From assembly GCA_910577065.1 (NCBI GenBank), contig CAJTLD010000035.1, positions 1-21,599 on the forward strand: a stretch of DNA of 21,599 nucleotides, read 5' to 3'. The position numbers and the translations under genes are program-made. Below the pieces are notes generated by a model. It had not been told where the DNA came from, did no database searches, and saw only the letters and a program-made list of their open reading frames with translations. The DNA is from an uncultured Lachnospiraceae bacterium. GTDB taxonomy: Bacteria > Bacillota > Clostridia > Lachnospirales > Lachnospiraceae. Shown here in pieces: positions 9,801 through 16,814 of this stretch. Numbering within the stretch: position 1 is the first letter of the stretch; every line of letters starts with the position of its first letter.

Positions 9801-11099
9801 CTCTTCGTCAAAAACCGGATCGTCCCCTTCCATATACTCGCCCCAGATCTCTTTCGCAAACTCAACCGCGCCTTCTTTTGTGAGATCCAGCTCGTCAATT
9901 AACGGGCGGTACTGCCCCGTCGCATTGGAATGCTGCTGCATGTTAAACCCTTCCGACATAAACTCCGGAAACGCCTTTGTAAATGCCAGCGCATGCGCCG
10001 GGAAATCCAGCTCCGGCACGATATCTACGCCGATTGTGCGGCTGTCTTTGATAAACCGGCGGAACGCATCCTTTGTATAATACACATCCTCCGAAGTCGC
10101 CGATTTCCCGTATTCATTTGTAAGCTCCGATTCCAGGCGGTAGCCGGCATACGCCTGTTCTATGGCTTCCTCCCGGGACGCATAGTCTTCCATAAAAATC
10201 AGGTTGTCGCTTAAATGTACCTGAAAGCTGTTTAATTTATACCAGGACATATTTTTGGCAAAATCATAGAGCACATCCATCGTAAACGGCTTGCGCGCCA
10301 CATCCAGGTTTAACCCGCGCACCTCGTATTTCGGGTAATCTCTGGCAGTTCCTTTCGGGATGCTGCCGCCCGTCTGCTTTAAAATCTGCAGAATACTCCT
10401 GGTCGCCCAGTAAGCCCCGGCAGCCGCTTCTGCTTCTACCGTTACATAACGCCCGACGTCTAAGGTATAGCCTTCCCTGAACAGGCCCTGCCCTGTGGTA
10501 AGCGCCAGATAAAAGTCTCCGATCCTGGCGTCTTTTCTGCCTGCCGAAAGCACCTCAATCTCCATTCCCGTTATGTCCTTATAATCCTTTGCAAATTCTT
10601 TGGCTACGGACAGCAGCCCGTCGCTTTCCACTAAAATCCTGCCTGCCGCAGAAACAATAAAACTGCCTTCCCCTCCGTGCCACTCCTGCAGCGACGGGAT
10701 AACCGTTGGCCTTGGGTTTTCTCCGGCGCCTGCGTACTGCCCCGGAACGGTGAGCGTAAATTCTTCTGTTTTCGCCTCAGAACCGTCCGCCGCAGTGACT
10801 TCGTAAAATCCTCTGACCGTTTTCGTTTCAAGCGGCCGGTAAATCGCGCCGTCTTCGCCAATCACCTGTTCGTAATTCGCCAGAAAGCGAACCGATCCTC
10901 CATTTCCCGGATCCGGCATGAAAATTTCCGTATCTCCTTCCGTAATTTCAGGCGCTTCGATTGCCGCCGCGATTTCCTCCGCTCCGGTACTGCGGGCCAA
11001 ATCCGTCGTTTTTGCCGCCGCAGGAACCGGAATCGCACTGCAGAACAGACTAAGCGACAATCCGACAGCGGCTGCTGTCCTTCGTTTTTTCGGTAACAT
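6900..11099 (-). CDS. Second secreted multidomain GH20 enzyme, paralogue of the gene at 168-4085
   Basis: This 1399-residue secreted protein has the same architecture as its paralogue: signal peptide (1-29), GH20 accessory region (about 130-250), GH20 barrel (about 255-605) with the catalytic pair D441/E442 in HIGTDEFHGG, LamG-like region (about 640-845), F5/8 type C domain (about 855-1005), then a longer helical stretch with about three FIVAR-like units (about 1010-1212), and BspA LRRs with a Lys-rich tail (about 1235-1399). The extra helical unit accounts for most of the length difference. Start: ATG with AGGAGG nine bases upstream. Its promoter faces the tetR promoter in the divergent gap 11100-11263. 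No clear terminator separates it from the protease gene downstream, so the two may form one operon. It probably acts on hexosamine-containing glycans; whether its linkage preference differs from that of the paralogue cannot be read here. Confidence 0.92.
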   Translation of the reverse strand: MLPKKRRTAAAVGLSLSLFCSAIPVPAAAKTTDLARSTGAEEIAAAIEAPEITEGDTEIFMPDPGNGGSVRFLANYEQVIGEDGAIYRPLETKTVRGFYEVTAADGSEAKTEEFTLTVPGQYAGAGENPRPTVIPSLQEWHGGEGSFIVSAAGRILVESDGLLSVAKEFAKDYKDITGMEIEVLSAGRKDARIGDFYLALTTGQGLFREGYTLDVGRYVTVEAEAAAGAYWATRSILQILKQTGGSIPKGTARDYPKYEVRGLNLDVARKPFTMDVLYDFAKNMSWYKLNSFQVHLSDNLIFMEDYASREEAIEQAYAGYRLESELTNEYGKSATSEDVYYTKDAFRRFIKDSRTIGVDIVPELDFPAHALAFTKAFPEFMSEGFNMQQHSNATGQYRPLIDELDLTKEGAVEFAKEIWGEYMEGDDPVFDEETTVHIGTDEFHGGGEESNEYFRAFSNELITYIQDQGRTVRMWGSLTNKKGNTPVASEGVQANIWSVDYGRPQEMYDLGYGLINTVDRWLYMVPNGTNNRGMYNDYLKVEDIYNRWNVNTMYEDTQYGYTVPAGDDQMLGACFAIWHDNIDTRASGISQYDSFLRFLDTAPAFGEKLWGDGAAQKSYTEFAQDAKAAGTAPNTVIGAKAEYITNTVARYTFEDTLQADSGLNGFSLGGAVNAKTAAENGKTALLLNGGTSYVDTPFEMLEPGAVLTMKVKLDEGADGEQILCESKGKFGTDGAYAIKAAVRQTGNVGFSREGHDYSFDYKLPEGEWVELSFCSGENKNVSLRVKDADGETVYTDPKFYYKNHPETEMSAKRGNSRVNTLLIPFGRIGSETDSFQGKVDEIVITGTNPMPAAPGAIPHSEMTVSACSQSQTSADGREGPAENAIDEREDTYWHTDWSSDTSLSEENPHYFEVTLASPHIIDRLTYLPRQDSTNGMIYRYSIEVTRPDGTVQLVADKAEWGQGNHVKTASFEPIEAKRVKLVIYDSQGNEDGVHATIAELNLYEPSVFGRTELEAELLEAGAYRKDNYTDASWALFEQAKEAVQNILGRQDSTPEEYVYASGLLQRAVSGLTALKDVLGASEEKQYLLAAQVKAAEEYKPSKEEFTAESIAAYQKAIAAAKAALGKENATVRELEAAIALLQGTKPVTKVSAKRDELVRAAADAKQKLSNTAGYTAASVEALRQAVLNAERVLGQENASLAQLSDALAVLLGASLIPDTAGGNTQDPGNQTGLTKGEKISAGGYTYQMTDAQKKEVSVVKGKNTKTVKIGASVKLNGVSCKVTGILDNAFKGCKKVKTVTLGSNVKRIGKNAFQNCSGLSAVTFGKNVKSIGTKAFYNCGKLKKVVLQGNKAPAVKKNAFGKTSSKITVQAKKMDKKTRDALLKKLKKTGGIGKNAKIG

Positions 11100-11128
11100 A
11101 AAAATACCTCCTCCTGTTTGATAGATCC

Positions 11129-11157
11129 ACTATACATCAAACCGAGAGGAGATTCAA
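11129..11157 (-). promoter_or_regulatory. Sigma-A promoter of the second GH20 gene
   Basis: On the minus strand, TTGAAT (11152-11157), a 17-base spacer and TATAGT (11129-11134) lie about 30 bases upstream of the start codon at 11099. The -35 box is identical to that of the paralogous GH20 gene. Confidence 0.7.
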
Positions 11158-11193
11158 TCGGAATCCTTCTCCTTCCCGTTAAACATTTCTCAC

Positions 11194-11223
11194 TTGACAA
11201 ACCTGTCGTCTGTATGATAACAT
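11194..11223 (+). promoter_or_regulatory. Probable tetR promoter
   Basis: A perfect -35 box TTGACA (11194-11199) is followed after 18 bases by TAACAT (11218-11223), a weak -10 box. The palindrome at 11228-11244 lies just downstream, around the expected start site, where a bound repressor would block transcription. Confidence 0.6.
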
Positions 11224-11227
11224 ATTT

Positions 11228-11244
11228 ACATACCAATAGTATGT
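11228..11244. promoter_or_regulatory. Putative TetR operator upstream of tetR
   Basis: ACATACCAATAGTATGT: six-base arms ACATAC and GTATGT around CAATA. It lies between the tetR -10 box and the ribosome site. A related palindrome with the same left half ACATACCAA precedes the MFS gene, which supports a shared operator. Confidence 0.6.
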
Positions 11245-11263
11245 TTGGGGAGGTGAGAAAACC

Positions 11264-11917
11264 ATGGCCAGAAATAAGCATCCGGAAGAGACCGTGCACT
11301 TCATACTGGACGCCGCATTCCGCCTATTTATAGAAAAAGGATATGAGCGCACTTCTATCCAGGACATCATCGATCAGTTAGGCGGCCTGAGCAAAGGCGC
11401 TATCTACCATCATTTTAAGTCCAAAGAAGATATTTTAGCCGCCGTGACAGAACGGATGACAGACGAATCCAACCGGACGCTTACCGCCATCTGCAGCCGG
11501 ACAGACTTAAACGGCAAAGAAAAACTGAAAACTATTTTTAAAGCTTCTATCAACCGCCCCGTACAAAACGATATTTTTACAGTGGCTCCGAATTTCCACA
11601 ATAATCCAAAGCTGCTGTTTTCCCTTTTACACGATACCATTGAAAACGTAGCGCCAAACTATATTGTACCAATCATCAAACAGGGAATCTCAGACGGTTC
11701 GATAGAAACGGACTATCCGGAACAATTAGCGGAACTGATTATATTAACGGCAAATGTCTGGCTGAACCCTATGATATTTGACAACTCCGAAGAAGAATCC
11801 TGCCGTAAATTCATGGTATTTAACCAGATGCTGCAGGGTTTTGGACTGGATATCGTAGACGATGAAATCTTAAGCCGGTTAAAGGAACTGACATCCATTT
11901 ACCGGAACAACAAATAA
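11264..11917 (+). CDS. TetR/AcrR-family transcriptional repressor
   Basis: This 217-residue DNA-binding regulator has the typical N-terminal TetR domain: a first helix around ILDAAFRLFIEKGY (14-27) and a helix-turn-helix ending in GLSKGAIYHHFKSKEDIL (41-58). The C-terminal part is the variable ligand and dimer domain, and I cannot name the ligand. Start: ATG at 11264 with GGAGGTGAG about seven bases upstream. It is followed 76 bases later by an MFS exporter on the same strand. Matching palindromes precede both genes, so it probably represses itself and the exporter until an inducer binds. The length is normal for the family and I see no defects. Confidence 0.9.
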   Translation: MARNKHPEETVHFILDAAFRLFIEKGYERTSIQDIIDQLGGLSKGAIYHHFKSKEDILAAVTERMTDESNRTLTAICSRTDLNGKEKLKTIFKASINRPVQNDIFTVAPNFHNNPKLLFSLLHDTIENVAPNYIVPIIKQGISDGSIETDYPEQLAELIILTANVWLNPMIFDNSEEESCRKFMVFNQMLQGFGLDIVDDEILSRLKELTSIYRNNK

Positions 11918-11921
11918 TACC

Positions 11922-11949
11922 CTGCCCTGCAATATGGGCAGAAATTTTT
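11922..11949 (+). terminator. Terminator-like hairpin between tetR and the MFS gene
   Basis: CTGCCC (11922-11927) pairs with GGGCAG (11936-11941) around an 8-base loop, and TTTTT follows at 11945-11949. The stem is short, so termination is probably partial. It would let the exporter be expressed less than, or apart from, the repressor. Confidence 0.5.
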
Positions 11950-11958
11950 CAGCAAATA

Positions 11959-11977
11959 CATACCAACGCGCGGTATG
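11959..11977. promoter_or_regulatory. Putative TetR operator upstream of the MFS gene
   Basis: CATACCAACGCGCGGTATG: perfect six-base arms CATACC and GGTATG around seven bases. It shares ACATACCAA with the palindrome upstream of tetR and ends just before the AAGGAG ribosome site of the exporter. The spacing between arms differs from the first site (7 versus 5), so binding strength may differ. Confidence 0.55.
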
Positions 11978-11993
11978 AAAAGGAGAATAAAAA

Positions 11994-13238
11994 ATGGACA
12001 AAAAACTATTTTCAAAAGATTTTACACTGGTCGTCATAGGGCAAATTATTTCGCTATTCGGCAACGCCACCGTCCGGTTTGCACTTCCGTTATACTTATT
12101 AAACCTGACCGGTTCTTCAGCGCTGTTCGGAACTGTTACAGCATGCGCCTTTATCCCAGCCGTACTGCTGTCTCCCATCGGAGGCATTGTCGCAGATCGG
12201 ACCAATAAACGCAATATTATGGTCATATTGGATTTCTTTACGGCAGCGGTAATTCTAACATTCACCCTGCTCTACAACGGGGACTGTCTGATTTTCCTTT
12301 TGACGGCTACTTTGATGCTTCTATATGGCATTGCGGGCGCATATCAGCCGTCCGTACAGGCAAGCATCCCTGCTCTGGTGCGGCAGGAGCATTTTATGGC
12401 GGCCAATTCTATTATCAATATGGTCAGTTCTTCTGCATCCTTAACCGGCCCGGTACTTGGAGGGCTTTTATACAGTACGTACGGGTTAGCGCCCGTATTG
12501 TGGATCTGCATCCTGTGCTTTATCCTCTCCGCAATCATAGAACTTTTTATTCAAATCCCGTTCCAAAAACAGAAAACCCACGGCCGTGTCTTCCAAACAG
12601 CTAAAACGGATTTTTTAGAAAGCGTCCGCTTTATCCGGACAAAAAAACCCGTTATCGGAAAAGCCCTCCTTGTCGTCTGCGGTATGAATCTGTTTTTGTC
12701 CGCAATGATTATTGTTGCATTACCGTACCTGATAACAGAAGTATTTGACTTAGGCGCATCACAGGCAAACAGGCTTTACGGCTACGCACAGGGAATTCTT
12801 GCGGCAGGCGGGCTTTTGGGCGGGATTTGCGCCGGTATTTTTGCAAAAAGGCTTACAATCCGCAAAGCAGGCAGGCTGTTAATGGCAGCCGCCGCATGTG
12901 TATTTCCCACCAGCGCCGCGCTTTTCCTGTTTTCCTCGGGAATGCTTAACTATATCGTTATAACAGCATGCTGCTTTGCCATTATGGTATTTTCGACAAT
13001 GTTTAGCATACAGATGATGTCCTTTATACAGACAGAGACGCCGCAGAATTTAATCGGGAAGGTAAGTTCTGTCATACTTACAATTGCAATGTGCGCGCAG
13101 CCGCTTGGAAACGCCCTCTACGGAATCCTGTTTGAAGCTGCGGACGGCCGGGAATATGCGGTTATTCTATGTTCAGGCGTCATATCCCTTCTGACAGCCG
13201 CAGCCGCGCGAACTATTTTTAAGGATTTTTCTGAATAA
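11994..13238 (+). CDS. MFS exporter, probable drug or toxic-compound efflux
   Basis: This 414-residue inner-membrane protein has about 12 hydrophobic helices. The MFS motif A is visible in the loop after helix 2 (GGIVADRTNKRN, residues 63-74). The general look (short N-terminus, FSKDFTLVVIGQIIS start, ALPLYLLNLTGS) is that of the proton-driven efflux group that includes macrolide exporters of the MefA type, but the substrate cannot be deduced. Start: ATG with AAGGAG about ten bases upstream. It follows the TetR gene on the same strand and has its own candidate operator in the gap, which points to inducible efflux. The gene ends at 13238, and no strong terminator with a T-run is seen immediately after it. 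Confidence 0.9.
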   Translation: MDKKLFSKDFTLVVIGQIISLFGNATVRFALPLYLLNLTGSSALFGTVTACAFIPAVLLSPIGGIVADRTNKRNIMVILDFFTAAVILTFTLLYNGDCLIFLLTATLMLLYGIAGAYQPSVQASIPALVRQEHFMAANSIINMVSSSASLTGPVLGGLLYSTYGLAPVLWICILCFILSAIIELFIQIPFQKQKTHGRVFQTAKTDFLESVRFIRTKKPVIGKALLVVCGMNLFLSAMIIVALPYLITEVFDLGASQANRLYGYAQGILAAGGLLGGICAGIFAKRLTIRKAGRLLMAAAACVFPTSAALFLFSSGMLNYIVITACCFAIMVFSTMFSIQMMSFIQTETPQNLIGKVSSVILTIAMCAQPLGNALYGILFEAADGREYAVILCSGVISLLTAAAARTIFKDFSE

Positions 13239-13309
13239 AACATGATAATTCATCTGCTTCGCACCATTGCGTCGTTAAAATTTGCAGGCGATACCACCAC
13301 ATCGCCGTG

Positions 13310-13332
13310 GAAAAGCATTTTTCAAACAGGCT
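13310..13332. repeat. Diverged copy of the GCGTGTTTGAAAAAT repeat end
   Basis: A 19-base stretch GAAAAGCATTTTTCAAACA (13310-13328) is identical to 20927-20945 inside the MITE near aroC. The arm ATTTTTCAAACAGGCT (13317-13332) differs at one base from the MITE arm at 20934-20949. Upstream, TCATCTGC near 13251 is also shared with the MITE interior, so 13240-13336 is probably a relic copy of the same inner element. It also contains a hairpin GGCGAT/ATCGCC (13287-13306). Confidence 0.6.
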
Positions 13333-13345
13333 CTAAAGCGAACAA

Positions 13346-13416
13346 TGTTGGCAAAGATCCGTCAGCCAGAGGACAGGGGGTGCGTTATTCTCCTTGTGGC
13401 AGGATTTTTGCCAACA
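13346..13416. other. Long imperfect inverted repeat between the MFS and YihY genes
   Basis: TGTTGGCAAAGATCC (13346-13360) and GGATTTTTGCCAACA (13402-13416) form a 15-bp inverted repeat with one mismatch. The interior can add GCCA/TGGC and AGGA/TCCT pairs. It lies between two converging genes (ends at 13238 and 13444) and has no strong T-run on either side. It could be a bidirectional transcript end or the remainder of a small mobile element. Confidence 0.55.
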
Positions 13417-13443
13417 GCTGCAACTCCAAACGCGTTTTAAAAA

Positions 13444-14274
13444 TCACTCCCGTCCCCCTATCATCATATTCACTTCCGCACAAAGCATCATTATATACAT
13501 CCCAAAATAAAGCCAGAGCATCAAAAGCACAACTACCGTTAAACTTCCATACATGGAAAACCCGTTGAAATAATCAATATAAACCGAAATCCCCATTGAA
13601 AACAGATTCCATGCCACCGCGCACAGCAGCGCCCCGGGAAACTGGTTTTGCAGGGTCAGCCTTCCTTTCTCCATTTCCCTGCCGTTGGGCAGCGTCCGGT
13701 ACAATACCGTAAATACGCAGCCCATCAGCCCCAGCACAATCAGTCCCCGAAACCGGAAAATAAAATCCGTAGCTGAGGCAAGCAGCGGGACATACCCGAT
13801 TAGCATCCCATGGATCCGGTTGCCGAATACCAAAAATACCAACGCCGCCACAACTGCAGCCAGAAAAACTGCCATGTACACTACCGCCCAAAACCGCCGG
13901 ACAAGCCAGTTTCTTGTTTCCCGGATACCGTAGATAACATTCAGCCCCGCCGCCATATGCTGCACGCCCTTCGCCGACGACCAGATTGCCGTTATAGCCG
14001 TTACCGAAACAATCCCCACAGGTTTGTGGTAAACCTCATTGATAATGGATATCACAAACGGCGCAATATATTCCGGCATCAAATCATTGACAAACTCAAG
14101 CAGCATCGCTTCCGAAACCACCGTATACTGAAGCAGCGAACTAAACAATAACAAAAAAGGAATCAGTGAAATAATCAGAAAAAACGCAGACTGCGCCGCC
14201 GATGCGCCGATGTTATCCTTTCTGCATTTCTCTGCGAACCGCTTTATCATTCTTACCCATTCCCAGAACTTCAT
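13444..14274 (-). CDS. YihY/BrkB-family integral membrane protein
   Basis: This 276-residue membrane protein has six hydrophobic segments and the N-terminal family pattern (DNIGASAAQSAFFLIISLIPFLL, about residues 20-42, shown here in pieces: DNIGASAAQS, AFFLIISLIP). The conserved middle contains AIWSSAKGVQHMAAGLN and a positively charged IRETRNWLVRRF loop. Its biochemical role is unsettled; the family was once called ribonuclease BN by mistake. The start ATG lies one base after the stop of the upstream SpoIID-domain gene, and its GGGGAG ribosome site lies inside the end of that gene, so the two are co-transcribed and probably translationally coupled. Length is normal for the family. Confidence 0.88.
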   Translation of the reverse strand: MKFWEWVRMIKRFAEKCRKDNIGASAAQSAFFLIISLIPFLLLFSSLLQYTVVSEAMLLEFVNDLMPEYIAPFVISIINEVYHKPVGIVSVTAITAIWSSAKGVQHMAAGLNVIYGIRETRNWLVRRFWAVVYMAVFLAAVVAALVFLVFGNRIHGMLIGYVPLLASATDFIFRFRGLIVLGLMGCVFTVLYRTLPNGREMEKGRLTLQNQFPGALLCAVAWNLFSMGISVYIDYFNGFSMYGSLTVVVLLMLWLYFGMYIMMLCAEVNMMIGGRE

Positions 14275-14275
14275 A

Positions 14276-16501
14276 TTAATTCTCCCCTGAAACTGTAGTC
14301 AGTTCTATGCCGGAAAAGAAAAATTTCAAAATATCCTCACATGTTTTTCCTTCCGCCGCCATTGCCCCCGCGCCATTCTGGCTCATGCCAATCCCATGCC
14401 CGTATCCTCCGCCGGACATGGCGTATGTACCATTTTCCAGCGGGGTCAGCGTCGTATATGCGCTTGGGAGCAAAACCGAATCCTTTTTGCTTTTGTCCAA
14501 AAGAACCAGTTCCGTTACGCCGGCTCCAAGCAAAGCGCGGATATTGTATTCGTTCCCCACCAGAACCGTTCCTTTTTTGTATTTTAATTTCAACTGTAAA
14601 ATCACGCCGCTTACGCTGCGCTTTGCCACTTTTATACTTTGCAGTTTCCCAAATTTCTTTATATTGTCCGTCTGTTTCTTGTTCCGGTTTAAAAATACAA
14701 TATCCTGCGGCGTCCTTTCTTTGCGGGCGGTTAAAATATCCCGGATTTTATTCTGCGTTTCTTTGGAAGTATAATCTCCTACCGCGTTCCATCTGAAATA
14801 CGGCATGGCGCTTTCATATAAAGACGCGTCCGGCGCCGCGATAAATTCGGCGAACGTTTTTTCATCCGACAAGTCCGGCTCCCCGCCGCCTTCTTTTACC
14901 AGCCCGTTATGCAGATAGCCGTATTTTGGATCCGCAGTCAGATTCCATGCGTCCCCGTTGCCCGTGACTCCTGCTGACGTGGAAAAATAATAGGCTTCCG
15001 CCGTTTCACCCCCAAACGACAATACAATTCCTGCCGTATCCCATACCGCAGCCGTCGTTTTTTCATCCCGATCCTGCTTATTGTACACCTGGTAATTGGT
15101 GGAATCATCCACATGTGCGCCAAGCGCCGCATAATCCCCGCGTTCAAGCTGGATATACGCGTAGCTTCTTGCGCATATTGCCTGCGCTTTGAGCGCCTCC
15201 GTTTCGAAACGGCTAGGCATTTCACTTGGGACGACCGAACAGAGATATTCTTCGATTGCCAGTTCGCTTACCGCAGTATAACCTTCCGGATACCGGCGCA
15301 GTTCCATGCTTCCCTGATAGCCTTTGGATACTGGGTTTCCCTCCGCGTCGCATAAAAACAGTACGCCCGATTCCTCTGCAGGCGTAAGGCAGATAAAACC
15401 GGATTCTTCCGTGCCAAGGCATTCGCTTGCTTTTATCATCGTCCCCGCAGGCTGTTCGCTTTCCTGATCCTGTTTTTTCATCCGGACAACGCCGTTTGAC
15501 CGGATAAAAATATCTTCCCGGTAAGGCCCTGCGTCCTCCGCCAAAAGAAGCACGCGTATCCTGCTCAACTGCGCAGGCTCCGCCAAAAGGATAGCTTCCA
15601 CCCGTTCTCCTGCCACAACGTATTCCACGCTCATATTTGCGATAACAATATCCGATACGGCTTTTTCTTCCACCGTCCCATAGGTCTTATACACCGGAAG
15701 TTCTGCGGAACGGCCTATTTTGCCGTATCCCTCTATTTCAATGGAATCCTCGTTTACAGCAATCAAATCTCCCTGTATCGTATCCGCTTTGGCCTGTACC
15801 CTCGCAATGGTTCCGTCTTCCCAGAGCAGGTCGCAGACAAGCCCTTCGGCTTTTTGCGGTTCTTCCATCGCAAGAGCAATAGCGTACTGTTCCCCCTTTG
15901 CCAAAAACTCAAGCTGGCCGCTGTCTGCATGTTTAACATAAACATTTGACAAAACGGCGCTTTCACTTTTTAAGCTGTGGACTCCTATGATAGTATTGTC
16001 TTTTATGTAAAACCCCATTGCCGTCATAGGCTCTACAGGCAGTTCATCCAATGCCAGTTCATAAGAACCGGATCCGCAGAAAAGCGTTTTCCCCTCCTGC
16101 TTTAAAATAACCTCGTCTGTTTTTTGGATGGCCGCGCCTTCATCCAGCAAGTCCAACAACTGCATATAAATTTCATTCCAGCCCGCCCTGTCTATCGTTC
16201 TTTTCTCTTTTTCATCATAAGATATATATTCCGTACTTCCGGTCTGTTCCAAAACCCATGCCACTGCTTTTGGCGTTAAAATTTCACCGAAATCCTGTTC
16301 TTTTATTTTTTCTTCCCATTCTTTAGAAGTATAATAATAGAAATCAAGCAGCCCGTAAAGTTCTTTGATCTGGACATACTTTTCGGAATATTCATATTTG
16401 TCAACGCTCTTTGTCCCGGTTTGCCCCGGGCCGAACAAAAAAAAGCATACCAGGCATATTGTGCCGATTCCCACCAGACATAATTTCATTCTATTCTTCA
16501 A
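14276..16501 (-). CDS. SpoIID/LytB-domain protein, membrane-anchored peptidoglycan lytic factor
   Basis: This 741-residue protein has an N-terminal membrane anchor or signal (about residues 7-24), then a poorly conserved extracellular region (about 30-385) and a SpoIID domain (about 400-735). The key motif is IEEYLCSVVPSEMPSRFE (416-433) followed by ALKAQAICARSYAY; E427 is the likely catalytic Glu of the lytic transglycosylase family. The C-terminal signature is GGGYGHGIGMSQNGAGAMA (697-715). The usual SpoIID is about 340 residues, so this is the long form with an extra N-terminal half. Role: cuts denuded or modified glycan strands during sporulation or cell-wall turnover (inferred from the family). 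Start: TTG at 16501 has AAGGAG seven bases upstream; the in-frame ATG four codons later is too far from it, so I prefer TTG. It forms an operon with the YihY-family gene. Confidence 0.88.
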   Translation of the reverse strand: MKNRMKLCLVGIGTICLVCFFLFGPGQTGTKSVDKYEYSEKYVQIKELYGLLDFYYYTSKEWEEKIKEQDFGEILTPKAVAWVLEQTGSTEYISYDEKEKRTIDRAGWNEIYMQLLDLLDEGAAIQKTDEVILKQEGKTLFCGSGSYELALDELPVEPMTAMGFYIKDNTIIGVHSLKSESAVLSNVYVKHADSGQLEFLAKGEQYAIALAMEEPQKAEGLVCDLLWEDGTIARVQAKADTIQGDLIAVNEDSIEIEGYGKIGRSAELPVYKTYGTVEEKAVSDIVIANMSVEYVVAGERVEAILLAEPAQLSRIRVLLLAEDAGPYREDIFIRSNGVVRMKKQDQESEQPAGTMIKASECLGTEESGFICLTPAEESGVLFLCDAEGNPVSKGYQGSMELRRYPEGYTAVSELAIEEYLCSVVPSEMPSRFETEALKAQAICARSYAYIQLERGDYAALGAHVDDSTNYQVYNKQDRDEKTTAAVWDTAGIVLSFGGETAEAYYFSTSAGVTGNGDAWNLTADPKYGYLHNGLVKEGGGEPDLSDEKTFAEFIAAPDASLYESAMPYFRWNAVGDYTSKETQNKIRDILTARKERTPQDIVFLNRNKKQTDNIKKFGKLQSIKVAKRSVSGVILQLKLKYKKGTVLVGNEYNIRALLGAGVTELVLLDKSKKDSVLLPSAYTTLTPLENGTYAMSGGGYGHGIGMSQNGAGAMAAEGKTCEDILKFFFSGIELTTVSGEN

Positions 16502-16532
16502 AACGCACTCCTTTTTTCAATTAGGATATCGT

Positions 16533-16622
16533 TGCCTTTCGGGCATACCTTGATGCCTTTCGGCAGTAATAAGGAAACACCCTCCGGGTATACCTTGATG
16601 CCTTTCGGCAGTAATAAGGAAA
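16533..16622. repeat. 45-bp tandem repeat with GAAA-loop hairpins in the leader of the SpoIID-domain gene
   Basis: A 33-base unit starting ATACCTTGATGCC occurs identically at 16545-16577 and 16590-16622 (period 45); TGCCTTTCGG occurs a third time at 16533. On the minus strand each unit reads TGCCGAAAGGCA, a four-bp stem with a GAAA tetraloop (16554-16565, 16599-16610). A third hairpin TGCC-CGAAA-GGCA lies at 16533-16545 and a small CCC-GGA-GGG at 16580-16588. All lie just upstream of the TTG start at 16501. The function is unknown. Confidence 0.75.
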
Positions 16623-16649
16623 AGAAGCTGCCGTTTCAGCAGCTTCTTT
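16621..16649 (-). terminator. Terminator-like hairpin between the 6S RNA region and the SpoIID-domain gene
   Basis: AAAGAAGCTGC (16621-16631) and GCAGCTTCTTT (16639-16649) form a perfect 11-bp stem around seven bases. On the minus strand the stem itself ends in CTTCTTTTCC, so the T-run is short. It could end transcription from the 6S promoter or limit read-through into the gene starting at 16501. Confidence 0.6.
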
Positions 16650-16661
16650 CATTTGTATGTT

Positions 16662-16770
16662 ATCTTTTGTACTTTTATGACTTATCTTTTGTGCGGATTA
16701 AATCTTTTGTACATAGATAACATCTTTTGTATACCAGGGTCTTTTGTGTCCTTTGAGTTTGTCTTTTGAT
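16662..16770. repeat. Array of six TCTTTTG motifs spaced 17-22 bp
   Basis: RTCTTTTGTR occurs at 16662, 16684, 16702, 16722 and 16739, with a sixth TCTTTTGAT at 16761 (start coordinates of the ten-base unit). Intervals are 22, 18, 20, 17 and 22 bases, close to two helical turns. The array lies directly after the 3' end of the predicted 6S RNA. The even phasing on one face of DNA looks like a multi-site protein-binding array, but no known factor is recognised. Confidence 0.6.
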
Positions 16771-16814
16771 ACGCCTAAACTACTGTATGGCATATATGCC
16801 CAGAGTAATAGGTA

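Noticed and set aside
13242..13568. 108-codon plus-strand frame after the MFS gene
   Set aside because: It runs across the relic repeat and the long inverted repeat and then overlaps the YihY-family gene antisense; no protein family is recognisable.
16533..16622. CRISPR array or cyclic di-GMP riboswitch
   Set aside because: There are only two full repeat copies with a 12-base spacer, and the conserved core of the GEMM riboswitch is absent.
16532..16720. Plus-strand frame encoding a repeated MPFGSNKE peptide
   Set aside because: The peptide repeat is only a consequence of the 45-bp DNA repeat; there is no ribosome site, and the frame runs into the TCTTTTG array.
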